From Mucilaginibacter pallidiroseus (GTDB lineage: Bacteria; Bacteroidota; Bacteroidia; Sphingobacteriales; Sphingobacteriaceae): a stretch of DNA of 64,000 bases. The position numbers and the translations under genes were made by a program. The DNA lies in contig NZ_VOEJ01000006.1 of assembly GCF_007846085.1 (NCBI RefSeq), forward strand, positions 1 to 64,000, read 5' to 3'. How positions within the stretch are numbered: the stretch's first letter is position 1; each line of letters begins with the position of its first letter. Shown here piece by piece: positions 43,601 to 50,700 of the stretch. The notes below the pieces were generated by a model. The model saw only the letters and a program-made list of their open reading frames with translations. It did no database searches and was not told the origin of the DNA.

Positions 43601-44415
43601 ACTCTATTCCATACCCAAAAACCAATACTACGGTTATCCCGGTAAACTCTAATATTTCAGTATCTGGTCTGTATCAAATTAATCTCACCGAGGCAAAAAA
43701 TATTCCTGATCTATATGAGGTTTATCTGATAGATGCGTTTAAAAAAGATTCGTTAGACATATTGAGGAATAAAACCTATAACTTTAACGCCGTTGCAGGC
43801 GATAGCACAACGTTTGGTAACAAACGCTTTAAACTTGTTATTCGCCAGAAAGCATCGATGGCTTTGCGTCTGTTGGATTTTAGCGCGTCGAAAGTATCTA
43901 ATGGTGCCCAGCTTGACTGGACGACAGAAAACGAAAGGGACTATACCAACTTTACCGTTGAGCGTAGTACCGATGGTGGCAAAACGTTTGACGTTATTGG
44001 TGGTTTTGCATCGGCAGATAAAGGAAATTATTTCCTTATTGACAAAAACCCTATCATCGGCCTTAACCAGTACCGATTAAAACAGGACGATGTTAACGGT
44101 GCCATCAGCTATTCAAAAATAGTTAACCTGATGTATAGCAAAACGGCAGGCAGCAGCGTTTCTGTTAATAATGTTGCTGTATTTCCTAACCCTGCTACAA
44201 CCACCATTAATGTTGGTATAACCGAACAGGCAAACTCACCGGTTTATGCAATACGCATTACTGATGGTTTAGGGATGGTGGTACGGTCTGTAACAACAAC
44301 GCAAACAACATGGCAAAGCAACATAAGTGGCTTGCTGCCCGGCACCTACTTCGTACAGGTTACAAATAACACAACAAAGGCTATAGTGGGTAACGGTAAA
44401 TTTATAAAACAGTGA
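37630..44415 (+). CDS. Giant multidomain surface protein with T9SS sorting domain
   Basis: The 2261-residue protein starts at TTG (37630) with a signal peptide ending LFGQ (about residue 23). Outline: an N-terminal jelly-roll-like region (about 25-260); a putative-Ig repeat (about 428-511); further Ig/PKD-type domains (about 515-770); a cadherin-like domain (about 775-1010) interrupted by a discoidin (F5/8 type C) domain (about 810-946, NLALNKP to IIEFEVYRSG); a second cadherin-like domain (about 1012-1115); a DUF2341-type region (about 1116-1240); a LamG/concanavalin-like domain (about 1245-1450); a long beta-rich region; and a C-terminal type A sorting domain from VAVFPNPATTT (about 2183). 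It should be exported by T9SS and held on the cell surface as an adhesin or sugar-binding protein (inference). Confidence 0.88.
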   Translation: MKTHLLKLLLFIVSLSFPAILFGQETFDGTNNPREWYYNNLESATAADPATYMPGAGSTRNASPATINLAASSSLNNSKSYSTSALSSVGYLRWNFFGTGASSVNLNSTNWEWEFDYKNTGSFSAADPNPSTVTNSWKYWLITSAYNGNSTLGTYVTQVGSNFYLRTKTGTNSNEYFDNATISMPLNGHTYQVRILRNTVGYFYVYLLDRSTGVTSTNGPYNVGTTYSVYSYSYLEASSGAADRFQWDNFNFYRPKLDFTPISGNGVSTSIYPGIVNAIPYGVNVSVRGDIYIGRLRFPTTTDAQSLFADNSGVLYKTTTLPLAINNATSLVSNIGLFNTGTSQFTVPTSEYYYSPGNTANGNTVNVINYFLVAQGRNPFYNGYPSSISFSVSNTGDDTYQSFYGTTGPYYGAQSTSSSTSTPTAASAPPTISYTTPQNLTVGNAVNITPSVTNSTTSYSISATLPAGLSFSTTNGSITGTPTVTSAATNYTVTATNAGGSATTVINIAVTGFTITAPASGTSYNIGTNFTFTVGSVPAGTQRVEYIVNGAFFGSSTTSPFSLAASTTTGGSYSVIARAYNATSGGTLLNTTPAITVNVYPPAPSTTGASRCGSGTVTLTANGTTPSGGNYNWYAASTGGTALQTGASNTYTPNVTATTTYYVSYVVSGVESTSRTAVTATVNPLPAATFTATSSVVVNTDATVTLTSTYSSSNTYAWDFNGGTPSTGNGQGPFTVRWSTAGTKTITLTVTTTATGCSTVATQTVTVTNAVPTTPIDINTTANTIPENSVAGTLTNVTAYAYDPNLTSNGTNLALNKPVTVTSLENGNQFPGSAAVDGNYTTGSRWSSAFSDPQSLTVDLGAVYDIGRVKITWQTALGKDYQIQVSTDGTVFNTLKGIVGNTTLENDHTMLSKADRSSLARYVRIYGTARGTGYGYSIIEFEVYRSGVDYSLSNNAGNRFTIDQGTGVITAGSVATDYETATSHSVTVVATTPSGTSSQTFNITVSDVNDNTPVITSTNTASVTEGTTAVKTITATDADGTSPNSTITTYAIAGGTNASLFTINATTGALAFVTAPVYSTSGSNSYVVNVTAKDGGTPALTSTAQALTVTVTRSTFDSYAYRMPITLQSQGIGMSGNLTNFPVLVSVQNNADLAVTAGVCTNKIQYPAGPNYDIAFVDAAGNELNYQIEKYDASTGTLLAWVRVPVLYSAANTSLYLYFGRAVAPTNHTTAFANATWSNVTSSPTTYQAVWHFNEVPSTTTSSVVDATGSGDNLIASKTTVVQNANSIIQNGVTLSGGTLSKSAATGLTALNTSFTMSSWVYYTAYPNFADNVMVLQDGGSYVQMAFRGTSNNSVSANVGGGGILVSSNLTPAANAWHHIVYSYNGTTNSIYVDGALANTSTTAPNTGTPNTIVFGSYAVGNGENFYGTVDEARLINTTLSADWVKAEYANQRAPLTFCVTGATNADATNVLTIPGGVIYTYNGSTYTPNVTGVSATPSFNGKESFILSGNTTLGGNYSAYAVTVNNGVTFNLNGQTLNVACNVINNGTISSTNDNSTLNFNGTTAGQTFTAGATSNIATTGKLTINNTYTASPSVTIKGGPFNITSLLTITSGNLIVDNASNGTLTLKSTATQTANVAAIPAAYSVTGNVSVERYFTGGSANSRGYRLLSSPVSVSAASKILPNLLYLKDNAYLTGTGGTTNGFDVAGNPTLYFYRENLVPSYLSFLTSNFRGVKTINTASSFTMDNESGNYTLPAGNGFLFFFRGNRASNSTTNTAAIANTATFVSSGYLNQGDVTVTHWYTGGNLQYNVITGNENVRGFNLVGNPYASSIDWDGTGITTSSSISSTIWVYNPQRKIYATYIKGSGGVGTNFNGGAANILPSGQGFLVRATSNSPVPSVKFTEAAKVANQVTSATLLMSTGGTTSTTQPLQYLRLELSKDSLNREDALIFFKSTSKDVYVNNEDAQYLRGNNTLTMSTLSSDKKDVAINSIPYPKTNTTVIPVNSNISVSGLYQINLTEAKNIPDLYEVYLIDAFKKDSLDILRNKTYNFNAVAGDSTTFGNKRFKLVIRQKASMALRLLDFSASKVSNGAQLDWTTENERDYTNFTVERSTDGGKTFDVIGGFASADKGNYFLIDKNPIIGLNQYRLKQDDVNGAISYSKIVNLMYSKTAGSSVSVNNVAVFPNPATTTINVGITEQANSPVYAIRITDGLGMVVRSVTTTQTTWQSNISGLLPGTYFVQVTNNTTKAIVGNGKFIKQ

Positions 44416-44425
44416 TAATTGGCTG

Positions 44426-44656
44426 ATGAAGGGGATAATTTTTAAACGAACGCTTTTTACTCTTACAGGTACTTTACTTTTAAACCTTTGTGCGTTTGCA
44501 CAGGATTGCGAAGATGGGCCTGGTTTACCGGGTGCCGACCCAGATGCAGGCCCCTGCGAAATACCGCTTGATACCTGGGTGATAGTATTGGTAATTGTTG
44601 CTGTAATATTCGCTGCTTACCGTTTAAATCAAAAACAGAGAAGCCTGACTGCTTAA
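44426..44656 (+). CDS. Tiny exported membrane protein next to the T9SS adhesin
   Basis: The 76-residue product has a signal peptide (ending CAFAQ, about residue 26), a short acidic mature part DCEDGPGLPGADPDAGPCEIPLD, written here only as its pattern (two Cys, PG and DPD turns, PLD), and a C-terminal hydrophobic segment WVIVLVIVAVIFAAYRL followed by basic residues NQKQR. This build resembles the short Bacteroidota proteins with a P-[IL]-D-plus-membrane-helix tail (PID-CTERM-like). It starts 10 bp after the giant gene, so it is co-transcribed. Its job is unknown; a role in surface assembly is a guess. Confidence 0.7.
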   Translation: MKGIIFKRTLFTLTGTLLLNLCAFAQDCEDGPGLPGADPDAGPCEIPLDTWVIVLVIVAVIFAAYRLNQKQRSLTA

Positions 44657-44681
44657 ACATAATTAAGCTTGGCTCAATAAC

Positions 44682-44718
44682 AAAAAACGCGCCGGTGATG
44701 TATCACCGGGGCGTTTTT
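44682..44718. terminator. Bidirectional terminator after the adhesin unit
   Basis: AAAAAACGC, one unpaired base, then CCGGTGAT pair with ATCACCGG and GCGTTTTT around a 2-base loop. It ends the plus-strand pair and the minus-strand gene at 44741. Confidence 0.9.
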
Positions 44719-44740
44719 AATAATGTAGATATTGTAATAC

Positions 44741-45367
44741 CTAAGATTTAAGTGGAGCAGGTACAAGCTCCAATTGCTTAATAATACCTTCAACCACCTT
44801 TGGTACTTCTTTAAGTGTTTGTTTAGGGTTGGTAAGCTCGCCTACGCCATAACCGCGCCATACAATTGCCTGTGTTTTGCTGTCAATCAGGTCGATGATG
44901 ATAGTACCTTCTTTATACGGAACGCGCTGCGCATAAGTGCCACCCCAACCGCCATAATATGGCCAACCCCAGCCACCGTAAAAGTAAGGGCGGTAAAAGC
45001 CACCCCAACCCCAGCCGCCCCATCCCCAGCCACCATAAGGGTAGCCCCACGGCGATGAATATCTTATTTTGGTACCACGGCCGGTAACAGTTGCGTAGGT
45101 CACTAATAAATCAGGGTTTTGATTGGACATGGTTAGGCCTTTGGCCGTTAATGCGTTTTCTGTAGCCTGTTGTATTTTGCCGTTGCCAATTTCGGTAAGC
45201 GGGCGCCACTGCTTGTTTGGGTTTTGCGGAGCAGGCGCCATTGCGAAAGTTTTGTACTGGCTAAGGTTAGTTTTGTTTGCTGCAGCGGTGTAATAGTTGT
45301 AGCTGCTGCATGATGTTAGCACCGATATAAACAGGGCTGCCAGCATCAAAGGGATATATTTTTTCAT
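44741..45367 (-). CDS. DUF4136 lipoprotein with a Gly/Trp/Tyr-rich insert
   Basis: The 208-residue protein has a lipobox SVLTSC (lipidated Cys at residue 20). The flanking parts YKTFAMAPAP (about 38-47) and TIIIDLIDSKTQAIVWRGYGVGEL (about 155-178) in outline match DUF4136. Between them (about 105-145) lies a low-complexity stretch of WG, GWGW, YPYGG and FYGG repeats, which is common in this family. It is anchored to a membrane, probably the outer one; function is unknown. Confidence 0.88.
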   Translation of the reverse strand: MKKYIPLMLAALFISVLTSCSSYNYYTAAANKTNLSQYKTFAMAPAPQNPNKQWRPLTEIGNGKIQQATENALTAKGLTMSNQNPDLLVTYATVTGRGTKIRYSSPWGYPYGGWGWGGWGWGGFYRPYFYGGWGWPYYGGWGGTYAQRVPYKEGTIIIDLIDSKTQAIVWRGYGVGELTNPKQTLKEVPKVVEGIIKQLELVPAPLKS

Positions 45368-45465
45368 GACGTCTTGATAAATTAGTATTTGTTAGACAAA
45401 CTGGACAGCAAAGGTTTAACGGCTTAAATTATTTTTATAAATATTTTAATTGCAAAATTCCTGGC

Positions 45466-47115
45466 TTACGCCAGGTACTTACCAACTATTGGCATCCTGC
45501 GGCCCATGCCAAATGCTTTTGGTGATACGCGTAATATTGGTGGTGTTTGGTAGCGCTTATGCTCGGCATTGTTTATCATCTTAATTACCCTTTGTACAGT
45601 ACTGCTTTCATAGCCAAGCTTAATAATTTGTGCCGATGAGCAGCGCTTTTCAACGTATTCTTCAATTATCTTGTCAAGCACGTCGTATTCGGGAAGCGAG
45701 TCAGTATCTTTTTGACCGGGCCTTAATTCGGCAGATGGTGGTTTAACTATCGAGTTAATAGGTATAATCTCCTTATTGCGGTTAATGTAACGCGCCAATT
45801 GGAAAACCTGCGTTTTGTAAACATCGCCCAGTACAGATATACCGCCGCACATATCTCCATATAAGGTACCATAGCCTACAGCTGCTTCGCTTTTGTTGGA
45901 TGTGTTGAGTAGGATATAGCCAAACTTATTACACATGGCCATCAAGATAACGGCACGGCTACGCGATTGTATATTTTCTTCGGCAATGTTAAATGGCAGG
46001 TTTTTAAATTGCGGATGCAGCTGCTGCTCAAAAGCGTCGGTAATATGCGCAATGTTCACCGTTTCTGACAAGCAGCCCAAATTGGTAATCAGGTCCTGGG
46101 CATCTTTGATAGAGTGATCGCTTGAGAATTTTGAAGGCAGCAGTACTGCCATTACATTTTCCGGGCCCAGGGCCTCGGCAGCTAACGCACATACCACAGC
46201 CGAATCAATACCACCTGACAGGCCAAGGATAGCTTGTTTAAACCCTGATTTATGAAAGTAATCGCGGATACCGAGTATCAAGCCCTGGTGTATTTGTTCG
46301 ATATCTGTTTGGCGGCTTTCTTTGGCGGTAGACGCATGCTCAAAAGATATTGATCCATCATCTGCCAAAGTGTAGTATTTTAAATCCTCCGCAAAATACG
46401 GCATCTCATCGGCTATCTTCCCGTTGCTGTCAAATACTAAAGATCCGCCATCGAATATCAATTCAGTTTGGGCACCCACGTGGTTAACATAAAACAACGG
46501 CAATTTATAGCGTTGCGCATTGTCGCTCAGTATGGCAATTCGCTCTTCGTCGTGATTGTAAGCAAAAGGTGATGCTGCAATATTTATCATTACATCAGGT
46601 TGCTGTTCTATCAGCACATCCATGGGTCTTGTAATGTACAGCGGGTTTTCAATAGTGTTCCATAAATCCTCGCATATGGTTAGCGCAATACGTTTGCCCT
46701 TAAAATCGATACAGTTAAACTGGGTTGATGGTTCAAAATATCGGTACTCGTCAAACACGTCATAATTGGGTAGCAGGGCTTTGTTTACAATTGCTTTTAC
46801 CTTACCATCTTCTATAAAGTATGCCGAGTTGTTAAGGTCCTTACCCTGCGGATTATGGTTTGGTGTAGGGATGCCTAATATGCATGCAATGCCAATACAT
46901 TCGGCGGCAATTTTTTGGGCAGCCTCCTCGCACAGGTTAATAAATTCGGTAAATTCCAGGAAATCGCGGGCCGGATAACCGCAGATACAAAGTTCGGCAA
47001 ACACCACAAGATCGGCCCCTTCAGCCTTAGCCTTTTGTATGCCGGCTATTATTTTTGCCGTGTTCGATTCAAAATTACCAATATGATAGTTGAGCTGTGC
47101 TAATGCAATTTTCAT
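45466..47115 (-). CDS. nadE: Glutamine-dependent NAD+ synthetase
   Basis: The 549-residue two-domain enzyme makes NAD from deamido-NAD. The N-terminal nitrilase-type glutaminase carries the Glu-Lys-Cys triad E41 (FAELCICGYP), K112 (NKALLPNYDVF) and C148 (LTICEDLW). The C-terminal ATP-pyrophosphatase domain carries SGGIDS (300-305). Ammonia released at C148 is channelled to the second site. The gene is divergent from gldB, with 65 bp between; the nadE-gldB neighbourhood recurs in Bacteroidota. Confidence 0.95.
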   Translation of the reverse strand: MKIALAQLNYHIGNFESNTAKIIAGIQKAKAEGADLVVFAELCICGYPARDFLEFTEFINLCEEAAQKIAAECIGIACILGIPTPNHNPQGKDLNNSAYFIEDGKVKAIVNKALLPNYDVFDEYRYFEPSTQFNCIDFKGKRIALTICEDLWNTIENPLYITRPMDVLIEQQPDVMINIAASPFAYNHDEERIAILSDNAQRYKLPLFYVNHVGAQTELIFDGGSLVFDSNGKIADEMPYFAEDLKYYTLADDGSISFEHASTAKESRQTDIEQIHQGLILGIRDYFHKSGFKQAILGLSGGIDSAVVCALAAEALGPENVMAVLLPSKFSSDHSIKDAQDLITNLGCLSETVNIAHITDAFEQQLHPQFKNLPFNIAEENIQSRSRAVILMAMCNKFGYILLNTSNKSEAAVGYGTLYGDMCGGISVLGDVYKTQVFQLARYINRNKEIIPINSIVKPPSAELRPGQKDTDSLPEYDVLDKIIEEYVEKRCSSAQIIKLGYESSTVQRVIKMINNAEHKRYQTPPILRVSPKAFGMGRRMPIVGKYLA

Positions 47116-47160
47116 GAGATGGAGGGTGGGCGTTTACCCGTGTAATGCAAATAAAAAAAT

Positions 47161-47168
47161 TATTTTTG
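47161..47168 (+). promoter_or_regulatory. -7 promoter element of gldB
   Basis: TATTTTTG matches TAnnTTTG and ends 12 bases before ATG 47181. It excludes the in-frame upstream start at 47145. Confidence 0.55.
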
Positions 47169-47180
47169 CTAAAAGCTAAA

Positions 47181-48233
47181 ATGATGCGTTATTACCTAAA
47201 AACAAGGCTTGTTTATTTAAGTTTTGCCGTTGCCCTTATTTTTACCGCCTGTAACAACTCACCTAAAAAGGTTGATGTTAGTAACATACCGGTTGATGTA
47301 AAGATAGAGCGTTTTGATCGTGATTTTGATTCGCTACGTATCAAGCCAATGGCACAGCAGGCGGCTTTTTTACAACAGAAATACGGCGTTTTTTATATTG
47401 ATTTTATTGAAAAGATACTAAAGGCCGGTGCTGTAAACGATACCTCATATTTTAAGACCCTGCGAGAGGTTTTTGCGGGCAAAGCCTATATGGATCTGAA
47501 GCACGATGTTGATTCGGTTTACAAAAACCTGGATACACAAGATGCCGAATTAACGGATGCCTTCAGGCGCATTAAATATTACTTTCCTCAAAAGCGCCTG
47601 CCTAGAGTATACGCTTATTTTTCGGGCTTCCAGGCGCAAACCTCTATAGGCAACGGCTATTACGGTATAGGGCTGGATTTATTTTTAGGCAGGAACTCGC
47701 GCTTTTATCCTGCTTTGATAGAAAACTTCCCGATGTACATATCACGCAGGTTTACGCCCGAAAATATTGCACCGCGTGTGTTGGAAGGCATAGCACGCGA
47801 AGATATGTTTCCTGAAACCGACGGGGGCGACCAAACGCTGTTGGCAAAGATGATTTACAACGGGAAGATCATGTATTTTATGGACAAAACCTTACCAGAT
47901 GTAGCCGACTCTACCAAGATAGGATACACCACAAAGCAGGAGGCCTGGTGCAGGGATTATAAAGCCGAGATATGGAGTTTTTTCCTGGAAGAAAATCTTT
48001 TGTACGACAGCGATTTTCAAAAGATACAACGTTACCTTAACGAAGCGCCATTTACGCCAGGCCTTGGGCAGGACAACGAGGCCGCTCCTAAACTGGCTGT
48101 GTGGACGGGCTGGCAAATTGTAAGGCAATACATGGAAAAGCACCCCGACGTAACGCTTGCACAATTGATGGCAGAAAAGGACGCCCAAAAGATACTCAAC
48201 GCAGCCAAATACCGGCCTAAAAGGGAAGAATAG
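47181..48233 (+). CDS. gldB: Gliding motility lipoprotein GldB
   Basis: From ATG 47181 (or the adjacent ATG at 47184) the protein is 350 residues, with a lipobox LIFTAC about residues 19-24. The mature part starts IPVDVKIERFDRDFDSL and includes RVYAYFSGFQAQTSIGNGYYGIGLDLFLG in outline (FSGFQAQ, GIGLDLFLG), as in the DUF2268-related GldB family, and a late GWQIVRQYMEK. In Flavobacterium gldB is needed for gliding; in non-gliding relatives it is kept and its role is unclear. The gldC gene often next to it is not seen here. Confidence 0.85.
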   Translation: MMRYYLKTRLVYLSFAVALIFTACNNSPKKVDVSNIPVDVKIERFDRDFDSLRIKPMAQQAAFLQQKYGVFYIDFIEKILKAGAVNDTSYFKTLREVFAGKAYMDLKHDVDSVYKNLDTQDAELTDAFRRIKYYFPQKRLPRVYAYFSGFQAQTSIGNGYYGIGLDLFLGRNSRFYPALIENFPMYISRRFTPENIAPRVLEGIAREDMFPETDGGDQTLLAKMIYNGKIMYFMDKTLPDVADSTKIGYTTKQEAWCRDYKAEIWSFFLEENLLYDSDFQKIQRYLNEAPFTPGLGQDNEAAPKLAVWTGWQIVRQYMEKHPDVTLAQLMAEKDAQKILNAAKYRPKREE

Positions 48234-48243
48234 TAAATTACGG

Positions 48244-48329
48244 TGTCATTGCGAGTGTAGTATGGCAATCTCGTCGCCGGTTAGTAGACACAAGGAGATT
48301 GCCGCGTCGCTATGCTCCTCGCAAAGGCA
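48244..48329. repeat. Palindromic repeat element (TGTCATTGCGAG family)
   Basis: Inverse arms TGTCATTGCGAG (48244-48255) and CTCGCAAAGGCA (48318-48329) enclose a second pair, GGCAATCTC and GAGATTGCC. The whole makes a large imperfect hairpin of 86 bp, of the kind dispersed in Sphingobacteriaceae genomes. Confidence 0.7.
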
Positions 48330-48350
48330 TAAATGATTAATAATTACAAA

Positions 48351-48381
48351 CCTGTCATTCTGAGCGTAGCGAAGAATCTGT
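48351..48381 (+). repeat. Copy of the TGTCATnCTGAG..GAAG.ATCT interspersed repeat
   Basis: CCTGTCATTCTGAGCGTAGC then GAAGAATCTGT. This is the cleanest of the three copies in the window and lies 21 bp after the palindromic element. The rest of the 280-bp gap (48234-48513) holds the terminator at 48463 and no gene. Confidence 0.7.
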
Positions 48382-48462
48382 CTGCGAGCATTCCATTATA
48401 AACAAGATCTAGGGCCTGCGTTTCCTCTTACTGGCAAACAACAGTTGATTTGTAAATAAAAA

Positions 48463-48491
48463 AAGCGCCTATGGAACAATCATAGGCGCTT
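48463..48491 (-). terminator. Terminator after the 48514 gene
   Basis: AAGCGCCTATG (48463-48473) pairs with CATAGGCGCTT (48481-48491). On the minus strand it is followed by seven T. Confidence 0.85.
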
Positions 48492-48513
48492 ATATTTTGA
48501 AAGACTATTAAAT

Positions 48514-48702
48514 TTAGTCTAAAATTGCGAAAACTCCTTTTAAGGCAACTATTACACCAATAACCAATATGATGTTTGATAAGGTTGAAGCAAGGCCAAA
48601 ATCAGCAAAGCGTAGAAACACGCCTACTAAACCTATAGCAATAGCAACAACTAATAATTTATAGTGGCTTTCTGAATTGGCGTTTTGAGTTGATGGATTC
48701 AT
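48514..48702 (-). CDS. Small membrane protein (62 aa)
   Basis: The 62-residue product has a hydrophilic N-terminus (about 1-14) and two hydrophobic segments (about 15-33 and 38-60: KLLVVAIAIGLVGVFL and LSNIILVIGVIVALKGVFAI). The very short loop between them suggests a helical hairpin in the inner membrane. I recognise no family. It is monocistronic, ending at the terminator at 48463. Confidence 0.75.
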   Translation of the reverse strand: MNPSTQNANSESHYKLLVVAIAIGLVGVFLRFADFGLASTLSNIILVIGVIVALKGVFAILD

Positions 48703-48760
48703 TGCGTTTTTATTTGTGGCAAAAATATAAATGTTTAACGAAAATCTATACTGTTATTGT

Positions 48761-49756
48761 TTATTTTTTGTTCCAACCTTCGGGCAGGTTTTCTTCAATT
48801 TCAATGTTTTCAAATTCGGCACTTGCTCTTGAACCGACCACCATGGCCCAGGCAGCCATTTTTGCAATACCTTCTTCCAGGCTAACGTTTTTGCTGTTGC
48901 CAAAAACTCCCGCAGCTTTAGAGTGATCGCTATGGGCGTGCATTACTTCTTTGCGGGCCTGCAGGTGGGTAACCTGCGGGTCAACGCCCAATTCTTTCGC
49001 TACCACTTGTACCAACTCGTTAACGGTGTAAGGCTTATCCGCACCAACGTTAAATACCTGGTTGTAGGCGCCCGGTACGTTTACGCAATTTGCTATGTGC
49101 GGTGCTACGTCATCAATGTAGCTAAATGCACGGGTTTGCTCACCATCGCCAAAAATAGTCATTGGCTTTTGCTGCATTATCTGGTTCATGAAAATGCCAA
49201 TCACATTACGGTACTTGTCGCCAATGTTTTGGTTTTCGCCATACACATTGTGCGGACGGAAGATCACGTAATTTAAACCAAACATGTGTTGCGCAGCTTT
49301 AAGATCCATCTCGACAGCATATTTTGCCACACCGTACGGGTCTTCGGGCTGTGGAACCATGCTTTCAAGCATTGGTAACTGGCCTGCGCCGTAAACGGCA
49401 ATCGACGAAGTGAAAACAAAGCACTTTACCTTATATAATACTGCCAGGTTAATGAGGTTTACAGAGCCAATTAAATTGTTATTATAATTAAACCTGCGGA
49501 TGAAGTGAGATAAGCCTTCGGCAGCGTAGGCAGCCAAATGATAAACATAATCAAACTTATGTTCGGCAAATAGTTTTTCAAGCAGGTCAACATCGTTTAT
49601 GGATCCTAAAACAAACTCAACGCCTGCGGGTACATGATCTTCGAAACCGCCACTCAGGTCGTCAAGCACTATAACTTTATGCCCAAGGTCTAAACAATGC
49701 TTCGCAACGTGCGACCCGATGAATCCGGCACCGCCGGTAACCAATGATGTAATCAT
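48761..49756 (-). CDS. NAD-dependent epimerase/dehydratase (UDP-glucose 4-epimerase-like)
   Basis: From ATG 49756 the protein is 331 residues. It is an extended SDR: nucleotide motif TGGAGFIGSH (residues 6-15), DDLSGGFEDHV, the catalytic Thr/Ser region FVFTSSIAVYG (about 107-117) and the YGVAKYAVE Tyr-Lys pair (about 133-141). A substrate-loop RPHNVYGENQNIGDKY follows (about 162-177). It should change a nucleotide sugar in the cytoplasm for surface glycan synthesis. A TAATTTTG promoter element on the minus strand (49799-49806) overlaps the longer upstream start and supports the chosen ATG. Confidence 0.88.
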   Translation of the reverse strand: MITSLVTGGAGFIGSHVAKHCLDLGHKVIVLDDLSGGFEDHVPAGVEFVLGSINDVDLLEKLFAEHKFDYVYHLAAYAAEGLSHFIRRFNYNNNLIGSVNLINLAVLYKVKCFVFTSSIAVYGAGQLPMLESMVPQPEDPYGVAKYAVEMDLKAAQHMFGLNYVIFRPHNVYGENQNIGDKYRNVIGIFMNQIMQQKPMTIFGDGEQTRAFSYIDDVAPHIANCVNVPGAYNQVFNVGADKPYTVNELVQVVAKELGVDPQVTHLQARKEVMHAHSDHSKAAGVFGNSKNVSLEEGIAKMAAWAMVVGSRASAEFENIEIEENLPEGWNKK

Positions 49757-49798
49757 AATAAAGTGATAAAAGGTTGATGAATGCTTTGGCATCCACCT

Positions 49799-49806
49799 CA
49801 AAATTA
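49799..49806 (-). promoter_or_regulatory. -7 promoter element of the epimerase gene
   Basis: On the minus strand TAATTTTG matches TAnnTTTG, 42 bp before ATG 49756. Confidence 0.5.
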
Positions 49807-49892
49807 TAAAAAGAGTTTAGTTAATGGCCATACTTCGCAAAAACCAGACCGCGACCGGGTTTTTATGGCTAGCACTACATACGTTATAAGTT

Positions 49893-50660
49893 TCACTTTG
49901 ATTTTGCAGCCGCCCAAAATATCGCATTTTTAAAAAGCCGTGTATAAGCCGGGTTATTAAATAGCGTTGGTGAATGGCCCATGAAAATGTAAACGTTGCG
50001 TGCCTTTACATGCTCATTTACCCATATTACCGGATGATCGCCCATTTTTATAGCTGAATTTGGCTTGTAGGTATCCTCGTTAACCGTTGCAAGCACCCGC
50101 ACATTGGGGCGTGGGCTTTGGTTGTATATATAAAACTCCTCTTGTTTTATTATGAAGGATGATGGGATGCCTTGCATTACCCGGTGCTTTGCATTTTCAA
50201 CACTTATGGTGCCTTGAACAAACGTGGCTATGTAATCTTTGTAGATGATATTCCCCATGAATGTCGAAAACCATTGCCACATGGGGAAGGCATCAAATTC
50301 GCCCAGTAAGGTTGCATGATGAAAGCCAATCCAGCCGCCCTTGCCGTTTTCAATATAATCCTGAAAGGCAGCCGCGGCAGCAGGTTTCCAGCCGTAGGGT
50401 GGGTAATCAAGTTGGATGAATAACTGGTAGTGCGATAAAAAGGCAGTGTCTATTTTGTCGGTATTTTGGATATAATCTATTTTGAAATGATTGGTGGCAG
50501 CAAGCTTATTAAGCCAAACCTTTGCAGCAGCCGAATAAGCTACATGATGGCCGCCGTTTTCATACAAGGCCAATACATTAAACTTGTTTTTGACTTTTTG
50601 ACCAAAGCCATAACTGCAGATTATAAAACCAAGGCAAAATAGGATGAAACACTTTTTCAT
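49893..50660 (-). CDS. Exported ThuA domain protein
   Basis: The 255-residue protein has a signal peptide (ending YGFGQ, about 21) and a ThuA-type class-I glutamine-amidotransferase-like fold. Landmarks are FNVLALYENGGHHVAYS (about 28-44), LFIQLDYPPYGW (about 85-96), GWIGFHHAT (about 110-118) and the late HPVIWVNEH (about 213-221), with conserved histidines. ThuA proteins are linked to carbohydrate use, and in Bacteroidota are often exported and sit near glycosidases; here the neighbour is an alpha-amylase. The exact reaction is unknown. Confidence 0.85.
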   Translation of the reverse strand: MKKCFILFCLGFIICSYGFGQKVKNKFNVLALYENGGHHVAYSAAAKVWLNKLAATNHFKIDYIQNTDKIDTAFLSHYQLFIQLDYPPYGWKPAAAAAFQDYIENGKGGWIGFHHATLLGEFDAFPMWQWFSTFMGNIIYKDYIATFVQGTISVENAKHRVMQGIPSSFIIKQEEFYIYNQSPRPNVRVLATVNEDTYKPNSAIKMGDHPVIWVNEHVKARNVYIFMGHSPTLFNNPAYTRLFKNAIFWAAAKSK

Positions 50661-50664
50661 AAAA

Positions 50665-50688
50665 AGGGCAGCACAATTGCGCTGCCCT
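50665..50688 (-). terminator. Terminator after the alpha-amylase gene
   Basis: AGGGCAGC (50665-50672) pairs with GCTGCCCT (50681-50688). On the minus strand it is followed by five T, ending at the ThuA start codon. It separates amylase from ThuA expression, at least in part. Confidence 0.75.
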
Positions 50689-50700
50689 AAAATAGCTAAA

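Noticed and set aside
45000-45050. Short tandem repeats of CCACCCCAACC type
   Set aside because: They are the coding sequence of the Gly/Trp/Tyr-rich insert in the DUF4136 protein, not an array or microsatellite of its own.
48244-48381. Possible CRISPR array
   Set aside because: The repeats are palindromic, unequal and not separated by uniform spacers; there are no cas genes in the window.
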